The translations under genes and the position numbers were made by a program. A DNA stretch of 38,290 nt from Atopobium sp. UBA2090. Lineage in GTDB: Bacteria > Actinomycetota > Coriobacteriia > Coriobacteriales > Atopobiaceae. The stretch covers positions 1 to 38,290 of the forward strand of contig DCZG01000055.1 of NCBI GenBank assembly GCA_002331575.1, in the 5' to 3' direction. Of this stretch, positions 31,587-38,290 are shown piece after piece. Position 1 is the stretch's first letter; each line of letters begins with the position of its first letter. The notes below the pieces were generated by a model. It was not told where the DNA came from. It saw only the letters and a program-made list of their open reading frames with translations, and ran no database searches.

Positions 31587-31823
31587 CTAGAGCTTGGCGA
31601 GGTAGTCGATGATGTCCGAAGACTCGTAGAGCGGGCTGCCGTCGATGATGAGACAAGGCACCTGGGCCTTCCCGCCGATTCTGACGAGGTCGTCCCTGTT
31701 GCTGCTCCCGTCCGTGATGTCGTGAAGCGTGAGAGTGATCTGCTTCTCGCGCATAAATCGCAGGACCTTAGCGCAGAAAGGGCAGCCTGGTCTGACGTAG
31801 AGTTCGAGTTTGCTTGTATCCAT
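31587..31823 (-). CDS. glutaredoxin-like protein
   Basis: 78 residues with a thioredoxin-fold N-terminal half: LELYVRPGCPFCAKVL, the redox pair Cys14/Cys17 in CPFC, the cis-Pro in QVPCLIIDG, and a C-terminal YESSDIIDYL typical of glutaredoxin/GST-N domains. Likely a small cytoplasmic disulfide reductant. It follows the adhesin gene by 41 bases on the same strand, but a functional link is not evident. Confidence 0.88.
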   Translation of the reverse strand: MDTSKLELYVRPGCPFCAKVLRFMREKQITLTLHDITDGSSNRDDLVRIGGKAQVPCLIIDGSPLYESSDIIDYLAKL

Positions 31824-31864
31824 AAGCCCTCCGGTTCTCGTTGTGGCTTCTCTTCTCCTACAGC

Positions 31865-34444
31865 TTACCCAGAGGTGGCATTCCGCTTGCGTCGCGCCAG
31901 AAGAACGCCGGTAACGGTAACCGTGGTCCCCGCGAGGGCGAGCGCAAGAGCGGCAGCGGCTCCGCCGTCGCCCGTGGCTGGTACCGCCTCCTTCTCGGGT
32001 GCTACGAAGGCGATGGTCTGACCTGCGTCGTCGATATCCGCGTGAACGGCAACGCTTGTCTCGTCATGGAGACACTCTTCGAAGGCGACGTACTCCTTGC
32101 CAGGACTGACGAGTTCTCCTGGCACTTCGAACGTAACGTCAGCTGTGCCATCCGGGGCATCGGGGGTGAACGTCGCCTCGGCGGTGACCGCCGTGCCGTC
32201 CCTCTCGACGAGAGGCTGCCCGGAGGTCTTGTCGACGAGCGTTCCGCGCAGGGTATAGGTCGCGCCGGGGACGAGGTTCGAGTAGGCGACGGTGTCGGTG
32301 ATCGTGATGGAGTCAGCGACGACCACCGAGTGCCCTCCATCGGGGCCGGTGAGCTCGGTGCCGATGCTCGGCACGTGGATGGTCTGGTCGCGGTCGTTGA
32401 TGTCCGCATGCGTGGCGACCGTGCGCCCGTCGTGGGCGAGGGTCTCGAAGGCCACGAGCGAGCGGCCGCCGAGCTCGGACGTGTCGACGCCGAAGGTCAC
32501 GTCGGCGGTTCCCGAGGCAGACTCGGGTGTGAGGGCGACCGTCGCTGTCGCCACGACACCGGCGTCCTCGCCGTCGTCCACGAGGTGGAGCTCACCCGTG
32601 AGAGCGTATTCCTCCCCGGGTACGAGTTGCTCGTAGGACACGGTGTCGATGACGGATGCGGTCGATGTCGCCGGCGAGACGCCCGTTCCCGTGATGGCGT
32701 CGTGTGCCAAGGTATGAATCCTCGGCACGGTGATGGTCTGCGCCTCATCGTGGACGTCTGCATGGATCGCGACCTTCTTGCCGTCGCGGCTGCAGTCCTC
32801 GAAGGCTACGACTTTCCTGCTTACAACAAGAGAAGCTGGAAGGATGAAGCGAACCTCGACTGAACCAGAGGCCTTCTCGGGAGCAAACTTCGTGGTGGCG
32901 GCGACGGCAGTGCCGCTCTCATCGGTGATTTCATCGCCCGACTCGGAGTCGACGAGTCTCCCGGTCATGGTGTAGGCAGTACCTGGCCTGAGGTTCTCGA
33001 ATGAGACGGTGTCGACGAGCGCGATCGTCTCGTCGCTGAAGACCTCATGGTTTCCGTCCTCGTCGGCGAGCTCGGTCTTTATCCTGGGAAACGAGATGCT
33101 CTGACCTCTGTCGGCGAGGTCTGCATGGGTTGCCACAACGGCTCCCTCGCGCGTGAGCGTCTCGAAGGCGACGACGGTGCGCCCGGACAGGGCAGACCCA
33201 TCGAAGGAAAACGTGACGTCAACGCTCCCCGATGCCTCGGCGGGCGAGAAGGTCGCCTCCGCCGAGGCGATCACGCCCGCGTCGGAACCATCGGCTGCGA
33301 CGAGGTGAAGCTCGCCCGAGATGACGTACTCGACTCCAGGCACGAGCGATTCGTAGGACACCGTGTCGACGGTCGTGACTGAATCGTCCGCCAGCGCTGA
33401 CCCGTCTCCCGTCTCAGAATCATGCGCGGAGGTGCCGAACGACATGGTGGGCGTGTCCGTTGCCTGCACGTCGGAGGTCGCGCCGGCCGTGACTGTCACG
33501 GGGTACCATCCACTGTCGTTGTAGGAGCCGTCTGCCGCCACGCCCTTCGAGCCGTGGGTTGTGTCGAGGACGTAACCCGCGGGTGCCGCGGTTTCGTGAA
33601 CGAGGTAGTCGCCTGCCGACACGTCGGAGAACGACCCCTGACCGCTCGCGTCGAGGGTGACAGAGAGGCCCGTGTCCGTACCGTCCGAACCCCACAGCCC
33701 ATACGTCGCGCCCTCGAGGGAATAGCTCGGGTTGTCGGCCGTGACCGCCACGTTGTCCGAGGACTTCTCGATGGAAATGGCGCCGAGTCGCGGCATTGTC
33801 GCCAGCATCATGGCCTGCACGTTCGGGTCGAGCGGCGTATAGACGGTGCCGTAGCCAGTGCTTTCACCACCGCCCTCGGCATAGGCGACGCCTTCCTCGT
33901 ACAGCGAATAGGCGACGGGCTGAAGCTCTGTCCAGCGGGCTTCGCTGTTGATGTTCTCATCGAGTGCGTGATATCCGTTGTTGTAGTACCAGAGTGCGAT
34001 CTGCGTGATCGCACGCGCTTGTCCCTCCGACCATGTCGTGCCCGCTATCGTCGTCGTGAAGGGGTAGCCGTGCTGAAGGATATAGCTGGATCCGGGGTCA
34101 GCCGCGTGGGGATTTGAGTAGGAGGTCGAGTTCACGTCGCCCTTCCTGGTGTAATCCGTGCAGTAGGCGAGATGCTCGACGTCGTCTATGCCATCGGCAT
34201 AGTAGCGACCGAACCATGACGATGTGACGCCCATCCATGTTCCGCCGTGTATCGACGTGAATGAGCGCGTCTCGCTCGCCACGGTGAGATCGGGCTCTTC
34301 GGCAACTGCGACGACGCTCGCCGGTGCGCCCGCGCAGCCCGAGGCGCGTCCTATGACGAGTCCCACGCACGCGAGAATGCAGAGGAGCATTCGTACGAGC
34401 ATCCGCCCGCATCGCCGTTGTGGTTGATGATTTGAATGGGTCAT
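31865..34444 (-). CDS. sortase-anchored adhesin with thioester domain and four T-Q ester-bond domains
   Basis: 859 residues, surface-exposed. Signal peptide to about residue 48. Thioester domain about 60-215 with Cys95 (AYCTDY) and Gln148 in TQIALW, the TQXA motif, which forms a reactive Cys-Gln bond able to attach covalently to host amines. A SpaA/Cna-B domain covers about 221-335. Four VaFE (T-Q ester-bond) repeats follow, about 336-452, 453-573, 574-692 and 693-813, each with a DTV...Y segment, VAFE and HAD(x)5Q. The sortase signal is VPATG (821-825), a variant of LPxTG, then a TM segment and RRKR. Repeats 1 and 3 resemble each other, as do 2 and 4. GGAGG lies 8 bases before the ATG. No sortase gene is in view. 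Confidence 0.92.
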   Translation of the reverse strand: MTHSNHQPQRRCGRMLVRMLLCILACVGLVIGRASGCAGAPASVVAVAEEPDLTVASETRSFTSIHGGTWMGVTSSWFGRYYADGIDDVEHLAYCTDYTRKGDVNSTSYSNPHAADPGSSYILQHGYPFTTTIAGTTWSEGQARAITQIALWYYNNGYHALDENINSEARWTELQPVAYSLYEEGVAYAEGGGESTGYGTVYTPLDPNVQAMMLATMPRLGAISIEKSSDNVAVTADNPSYSLEGATYGLWGSDGTDTGLSVTLDASGQGSFSDVSAGDYLVHETAAPAGYVLDTTHGSKGVAADGSYNDSGWYPVTVTAGATSDVQATDTPTMSFGTSAHDSETGDGSALADDSVTTVDTVSYESLVPGVEYVISGELHLVAADGSDAGVIASAEATFSPAEASGSVDVTFSFDGSALSGRTVVAFETLTREGAVVATHADLADRGQSISFPRIKTELADEDGNHEVFSDETIALVDTVSFENLRPGTAYTMTGRLVDSESGDEITDESGTAVAATTKFAPEKASGSVEVRFILPASLVVSRKVVAFEDCSRDGKKVAIHADVHDEAQTITVPRIHTLAHDAITGTGVSPATSTASVIDTVSYEQLVPGEEYALTGELHLVDDGEDAGVVATATVALTPESASGTADVTFGVDTSELGGRSLVAFETLAHDGRTVATHADINDRDQTIHVPSIGTELTGPDGGHSVVVADSITITDTVAYSNLVPGATYTLRGTLVDKTSGQPLVERDGTAVTAEATFTPDAPDGTADVTFEVPGELVSPGKEYVAFEECLHDETSVAVHADIDDAGQTIAFVAPEKEAVPATGDGGAAAALALALAGTTVTVTGVLLARRKRNATSG

Positions 34445-34918
34445 GGTGTTCCCTCCTTCGTTTCGAGCCTGTCGAGTGCGTGTCAGGGGAGCCTTCTCGG
34501 ACGTTCCGAGGGATAGTCCCCCGGGCGTTCGAGCTGGGCTCCGCCCGCCCGTCCAGCGTGTCCGGGGGCTGATGGCCTTCCTCCGAGCAAAGGATCACCG
34601 CCTCGCATCCTCATTCGGGGTGCCGCCCTGTCGTGACGCCGCCCGTCCCCCATGCCCTTGTCCCGCCCCGCGTCGTGAAACCTCAAGCTCCCAGCCATCA
34701 AGACCCCCTCGCTCGCCTTTGGGAGCACAAGGTTACGCGGGCGAACTTGCCGCATTCTGACCCCTGGCTGACCGAGGACCTTGCGCTTGTCTGACCGATA
34801 TCTGACGAGAACTGGTGGGATTGCCCGATGGGGATGCACGTTTCGACTGCGACGAATCGCGGTACGTCCGTGGCGTCGATCGAATACCGTTTTGGGGTGT
34901 GATAGAATCCACACACAT
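34445..34918. other. gene-free stretch upstream of the adhesin and tRNA-Gly
   Basis: 474 bases with no credible gene. It should contain the leftward adhesin promoter and the rightward tRNA-Gly promoter; TAGAAT at about 34904 is a possible -10 for the tRNA. The left part is GC-rich and shows nothing recognisable. Four phased CTGAC copies are listed separately. Confidence 0.5.
34757..34806. repeat. four helically phased CTGAC direct repeats
   Basis: CTGAC occurs at 34757, 34768, 34791 and 34802, spaced 11, 23 and 11 bases. Direct repeats at 11-base spacing are how OmpR/PhoB-family regulators commonly bind. The repeats are seen; the binding role is inferred. Confidence 0.4.
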
Positions 34919-34993
34919 GCGGGCATCGCCAAGTGGTAAGGCAATGGCTTCCCAAGCCATCATCCGCGGGTTCGAATCCCGTTGCCCGCTCCA
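34919..34993 (+). tRNA. tRNA-Gly (anticodon CCC)
   Basis: A 75-base cloverleaf with CCA encoded. The acceptor stem GCGGGCA pairs with TGCCCGC, and the discriminator is T as usual for glycine tRNAs. The anticodon stem ATGGC/GCCAT encloses TTCCCAA. The T-arm carries GGTTCGAATCC. Confidence 0.97.
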
Positions 34994-35002
34994 AGGAAAT
35001 CC

Positions 35003-35026
35003 GGGGGTCTCCAGGGACCCCCTTTT
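35003..35026 (+). terminator. terminator after tRNA-Gly
   Basis: GGGGGTC (35003-35009) pairs with GACCCCC (35016-35022), followed by TTTT. It begins 9 bases after the tRNA. Confidence 0.8.
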
Positions 35027-35074
35027 CATGGGCAGAGCCCGTGAACTCCCCCAAGGCAGGTGAAAGGAAGCGTC

Positions 35075-36355
35075 GTGTCTAGTATTCCGATGACTGACGA
35101 GGAGTGCCGTCTCGCCAGTGAAGCCCTCTCTGACCAGCTCGACCGGTACGCGAACCTTATCGTGAGGAAGGGTTGCGCCATTCGAGAGGGGCAGGAGCTC
35201 GCGATCTTTGCCCCCGTCGAGCGCGCCGACTTCTCTCGCAGGCTTGTCTCGTCGGCGTATTCGGCTGGCGCCGGGCATGTGACGGTCATCTGGGGCGATG
35301 ACGACGTCACTCGCCTGACCTATGAGAACGTGGAGACGAGCTACTTCGAGAACACGCCGTCTTGGAAGATCGAGCAGCTCAACTCACTTGCCGAGGAGGG
35401 TGCGGCCTTTCTCTTCCTCGAGGGGAGCGACCCCAACATGCTCCGCGGCATCGATCCCGCGAAGCCAGCCACAGCCGCCCGAGCCCGCAACACCCAGTGC
35501 CTGTCGTTCCGAGACGGCATGGACTTCGGTCACAACGTCTGGTGCATCGCGGGCGTGCCCGTGACCGCCTGGGCGGAGCAGGTCTTTCCCGAGCTTTCGT
35601 CGAACGAGGCGGTCTACCGTCTCTGGCTTGCGATTCTCGAGACCTCGCGTGCCGCGGGAGAGGACCCCGAGAGCGCCTGGGAGACTCACAACGCATCGTT
35701 CGAGAAGACCAAGCGCTTCCTCAACACCCACCATTTCGACGCACTGCACTATGTCTCCCAGAACGGGACCGACCTCACGGTCGGCTTGCCTGCCGCCCAT
35801 GTCTGGGAGGGCGGTGCTGGTAGAACCCAGGACGGCACGGTCTTCTTCCCCAACATTCCGACGGAGGAGGTCTTCACTTCTCCAGATCGCATGCGTGCGG
35901 ACGGGATGGTCTACTCAGCGATGCCGCTCATCCATCAGGGCAATGTGATTCGCGACTTCTGGATTCGCTTCGAGGGCGGTCGCGTGGTCGATTTCGATGC
36001 GGTGCAGGGTCGCGAGGTACTTCGCCACGTCATCGAGACGGACGAGAACTCCTGCCGTCTGGGAGAGTGCGCGCTCATCTCCAAGAACACGCCCATCCGC
36101 CAGTCCGAGATCCTCTTCTACGACACGCTCTACGACGAGAACGCGAGCTGCCACCTTGCGCTGGGCATGGGCTTCCCCGAATGCCTCGAGGGTGGTGTCG
36201 AGTTCAACAAGGAGGAGCTGCTTTCCAAGGGCGTCAATCAGAGCGCTGCCCACGTGGACTTCATGATCGGAACCGACGACATGGACATTATGGGTATTGG
36301 CGCCGATGGCTCGGAGACCCCCGTCTTTGTCAACGGCCAGTGGGCATGGGAATAG
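35075..36355 (+). CDS. M29-family aminopeptidase
   Basis: About 426 residues, cytoplasmic two-metal aminopeptidase of the AmpS/PepS/thermophilic aminopeptidase group that trims short peptides. The C-terminal catalytic half has the family ligands in order: FPNIPTEEVFTSPD (Glu), GECALI (Glu), NASCHLALG (His) and NQSAAHVDFMIG with the His-x-Asp pair, ending MDIMGIGADG. The N-terminal half (LIVRKGCAIREGQEL) is the dimer-forming domain. The GTG at 35075 has AAAGGAAG 4-6 bases upstream; an ATG at 35090 is the alternative. tRNA-Lys follows after about 46 bases. Confidence 0.93.
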   Translation: MSSIPMTDEECRLASEALSDQLDRYANLIVRKGCAIREGQELAIFAPVERADFSRRLVSSAYSAGAGHVTVIWGDDDVTRLTYENVETSYFENTPSWKIEQLNSLAEEGAAFLFLEGSDPNMLRGIDPAKPATAARARNTQCLSFRDGMDFGHNVWCIAGVPVTAWAEQVFPELSSNEAVYRLWLAILETSRAAGEDPESAWETHNASFEKTKRFLNTHHFDALHYVSQNGTDLTVGLPAAHVWEGGAGRTQDGTVFFPNIPTEEVFTSPDRMRADGMVYSAMPLIHQGNVIRDFWIRFEGGRVVDFDAVQGREVLRHVIETDENSCRLGECALISKNTPIRQSEILFYDTLYDENASCHLALGMGFPECLEGGVEFNKEELLSKGVNQSAAHVDFMIGTDDMDIMGIGADGSETPVFVNGQWAWE

Positions 36356-36401
36356 GTCGTAGCGTTTCGAGTGGTAAAATGCAGCAGTTGCGACACAGAG
36401 T

Positions 36402-36477
36402 GGGCCGTTAGCTCAGTTGGTAGAGCAGGGGACTTTTAATCCCAAGGTCGTGGGTTCGACCCCCACACGGCCCACCA
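36402..36477 (+). tRNA. tRNA-Lys (anticodon UUU)
   Basis: A 76-base cloverleaf with CCA encoded. The acceptor stem GGGCCGT pairs with ACGGCCC, the discriminator is A, the anticodon loop CTTTTAA gives UUU, and the T-arm is GGTTCGACC. A TAAAAT at about 36375-36380 is a possible -10. Confidence 0.97.
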
Positions 36478-36491
36478 GATAAAACAGCAGG

Positions 36492-36525
36492 TCAGACATG
36501 AAATATGGTCTGAACTTTTATTTTT
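36492..36525 (+). terminator. terminator after tRNA-Lys
   Basis: TCAGAC (36492-36497) pairs with GTCTGA (36508-36513), followed by ACTTTTATTTTT. It also separates the convergent histidine kinase gene. Confidence 0.75.
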
Positions 36526-36612
36526 CAGCTTCACGTGACACACAGGCATGACACAATTTGAGAACACGGATTCGTCTCTACTCGTATGTCTGCGGGCGAA
36601 GGAACACGCCCC

Positions 36613-37902
36613 CTACCGAGGAATCGTGATCGTGAACCGCGTGCCGACTCCCTCGCGGGAGAGGACGTCGATCCTTCCCCCGTGGTTGTCCACGATCCAC
36701 TTGGCTATCGAGAGACCAAGACCCGAGCCGCCCGAGCCGGACTCGCGGGCGTTGTCGGCGCGATAGAACCTCTCGAAGACGTGCCTCGCCGCCTCCGGGC
36801 TCATGCCGATGCCCTCGTCGGTGACGGAGCACGAGGCCCCGCTGCCCGTGGAGGCGACTCCGAAGGTGATGGCGCTGCCCTCCGGCGAATACTTCGCTGC
36901 GTTCTGCACGATGATGCGAATCGACTGCTTGAGCATCGCGACGTCGCCCGTGACCAGGTATCGCGCGTCATCGCGGCAGCTCTCGTCGAAGCCGAGCACG
37001 TAGTCGTGGGACTTGTCTATCATTGCGGACTCCTCCCAGACGTCCGTCGCGACCTGCGCGAGGTTGACGCTGACCTTGTGGAGGGCGTTTCTCCCGGAGT
37101 CGCCGCGAGCGAGGAAGAGCAGCTGCTCCACGAGCTCCTGCATGTGCTCGCTCTCCGACTTGAGGGCCTCGATGGACTCGTCAAGCACCGCCTCGTCGGA
37201 CTTGCCCCAGCGGTCGAGCATGTTGACGTAGCCCTGGATGACGGCGATGGGGGTGCGCAGCTCGTGACTCGCGTCGTTCACGAAGCGCATCTGCTGGAGC
37301 TTTGCCTCCTGCATCTGGCGGAGCAGCCGGTTGAGTGCGACCTCGATGCTCACGAGGTCCTTGTCGCCAGTGCTGACCTGCGGAGAGTCCACGCTTGCTC
37401 GTCCGATTGCCTGCTCGAGGGTCTCGATCTTGTCGAAGCTCGTGAGGTCGGTCCTGCCCAGCTCATCGGCGCGGAGCGCCAGCTCGTTCAGAGGGGCGAG
37501 CTTCCGGCGCACGCGGCGCGTGTCTCCCCAGATGCCGAGAAGGTCGATGACCTCAGCGACGCCAACGCACGCGAGAGCCGGCCAGAGCCAGATGACATCC
37601 TCTGCCAACGCGAACTCATACGTCTCGCCTTCGGCCGTCGCCACGACGTAGCGGATGTCCGTGAGGTCCTTGCCGTTCGACGACGACGTGAACGTCGAGG
37701 TCACGCCGGGGGTGGGTTGCGGCCAGGCCTGGAGGGTCCCCTCGGGAAGCGTCTGGTTGTAGCCGTGGATGAGGGCTGCACAGACGCAGCAGATGGCGAG
37801 CAGATCGAAAAAGAGCCAGCTCAGGAACTTCCGCCACCAGAAGCTCCAGCTTATCGACCAGGCAATCGAGCCAAAGCGCCCGCTAGGCTTCTCGGATGAC
37901 AT
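36613..37902 (-). CDS. two-component sensor histidine kinase
   Basis: 429 residues. TM1 at about 27-48, an extracytoplasmic loop of about 55 residues (49-102) rich in Pro, Ser and Thr, and TM2 at about 103-124. Next come a HAMP-like linker, the dimerisation/phospho-acceptor helix with His213 in NDASHELRTPIAV, and the HATPase domain with N-box IVQNAAKYSPEG, G1 DEGIGM, F-box FERFYR and G2 GSGLGLSIAK. The ATG at 37902 overlaps the response-regulator gene by 20 bases. The sensed signal cannot be read from the small external loop. The longer open frame upstream is antisense read-through. Confidence 0.95.
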   Translation of the reverse strand: MSSEKPSGRFGSIAWSISWSFWWRKFLSWLFFDLLAICCVCAALIHGYNQTLPEGTLQAWPQPTPGVTSTFTSSSNGKDLTDIRYVVATAEGETYEFALAEDVIWLWPALACVGVAEVIDLLGIWGDTRRVRRKLAPLNELALRADELGRTDLTSFDKIETLEQAIGRASVDSPQVSTGDKDLVSIEVALNRLLRQMQEAKLQQMRFVNDASHELRTPIAVIQGYVNMLDRWGKSDEAVLDESIEALKSESEHMQELVEQLLFLARGDSGRNALHKVSVNLAQVATDVWEESAMIDKSHDYVLGFDESCRDDARYLVTGDVAMLKQSIRIIVQNAAKYSPEGSAITFGVASTGSGASCSVTDEGIGMSPEAARHVFERFYRADNARESGSGGSGLGLSIAKWIVDNHGGRIDVLSREGVGTRFTITIPR

Positions 37903-38290
37903 ATCCCACCCCGCGTACCGTGGTGATGAGCTTGATGCCGAGGCGGTCGTCGAGCCGTGCCCGCAGGTGCGCGATGTGCACGTCGACGTTGTTCGTCTCG
38001 CCGACGAACTCGTAGCCGAGGGCCTCGGTGGCGAGGCGCTCGCGGGACACGACGACGCCCGCATGCTCCATGAGCACGCGGAGAACCTCGAACTCCCTGT
38101 TGGTGAGCTCGACGGGCTCCCCGTTGGCCGTCACCTCACGGCGTTCGACGTCGAGGGAGACCCCCTTGACCACGATGGCCTTGCTCTCGGGGGTCTCGCT
38201 CCCGCCCTCCGACGCCTCCCGGCGCTTGAGCGCGACGCGAATCCGCGCCAGCAGCTCCTCGATGGCGAAGGGCTTGGTGATGTAGTCGTC
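37883..38290 (-). CDS. OmpR-family response regulator (C-terminal part; gene continues beyond the window)
   Basis: The frame is open to the right edge. Visible residues begin DDYITKPFAIEELLARIR: the conserved receiver Lys in TKPF and the last receiver helix. A short Ser/Glu/Gly linker follows, then the complete OmpR/PhoB winged-helix domain with LTNREFEVLRVLMEHAG, VDVHIAHLRARL and RGVGYVIREA. The phospho-acceptor Asp lies outside the window. It is transcribed before, and coupled to, the kinase. Confidence 0.95.
   Translation of the reverse strand, partial: DDYITKPFAIEELLARIRVALKRREASEGGSETPESKAIVVKGVSLDVERREVTANGEPVELTNREFEVLRVLMEHAGVVVSRERLATEALGYEFVGETNNVDVHIAHLRARLDDRLGIKLITTVRGVGYVIREA

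Noticed and set aside
1..38290. CRISPR array or insertion sequence
   Set aside because: No regularly spaced repeats and no transposase or intact terminal inverted repeats were seen.

Overview
The window looks like the replication-origin region of a high-GC Coriobacteriia chromosome, probably Atopobiaceae (Olsenella/Atopobium-like). This rests on recalled family traits and gene order, not a database search. The order dnaA-dnaN-recF-dciA-gyrB-gyrA followed by tRNA-Ile and tRNA-Ala is an actinobacterial arrangement. GyrA carries the Ala found in mycobacterial GyrA at the quinolone-contact site, and two adjacent WYL regulators resemble PafB/PafC. Gene direction flips between 16,340 (leftward) and 16,682 (rightward), so the origin most likely lies in or beside that gap.

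Region by region. (1) 1-4,860 is accessory DNA at the 3' side of tRNA-Ala. It holds the tail of an unknown gene and a lactococcin-972-type bacteriocin cluster (secreted peptide, seven-TM-type bacteriocin-associated membrane protein, ABC ATPase). A scrap of a leucyl-tRNA synthetase gene and a zinc-ribbon ORF that looks like a 3' remnant follow. (2) 4,869-5,867 holds tRNA-Ala, tRNA-Ile and a DUF151 nuclease-family gene. (3) 5,975-16,340 is the leftward replication block gyrA, gyrB, dciA, recF, dnaN, dnaA. At its head sits an unusual gene for a GHKL ATPase fused to a winged helix. (4) 16,341-22,114 is the rightward block rpmH, rnpA, yidD, yidC, jag, rsmG, parA, parB and a small membrane protein, with three parS sites. 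(5) 22,137-29,220 holds rlmN, ddl, a DinG helicase with an N-terminal exonuclease, and the WYL pair. (6) 29,389-31,506 encodes a membrane M28-peptidase homologue whose metal-binding residues are largely replaced. (7) 31,587-36,477 holds a glutaredoxin, a sortase-anchored thioester/ester-bond adhesin, tRNA-Gly, an M29 aminopeptidase and tRNA-Lys. (8) A sensor kinase and the C-terminal part of its OmpR-family regulator close the window.

How the parts fit: dnaA/dnaN/recF/dciA/gyrBA serve initiation, the sliding clamp, helicase loading and supercoiling. rpmH/rnpA/yidD/yidC/jag serve ribosome, RNase P and membrane insertion. parAB-parS segregates the origin. The bacteriocin, adhesin and two-component system are likely host- or competitor-facing functions.

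The observations most worth following up are: the GHKL-winged-helix gene beside dnaA and the putative origin; a 13-bp perfect inverted repeat that could pair the bacteriocin leader with the ribosome-binding region of its partner membrane protein; the M28 pseudo-peptidase with a large disordered insert; and the A-B-A-B layout of the adhesin's ester-bond domains.
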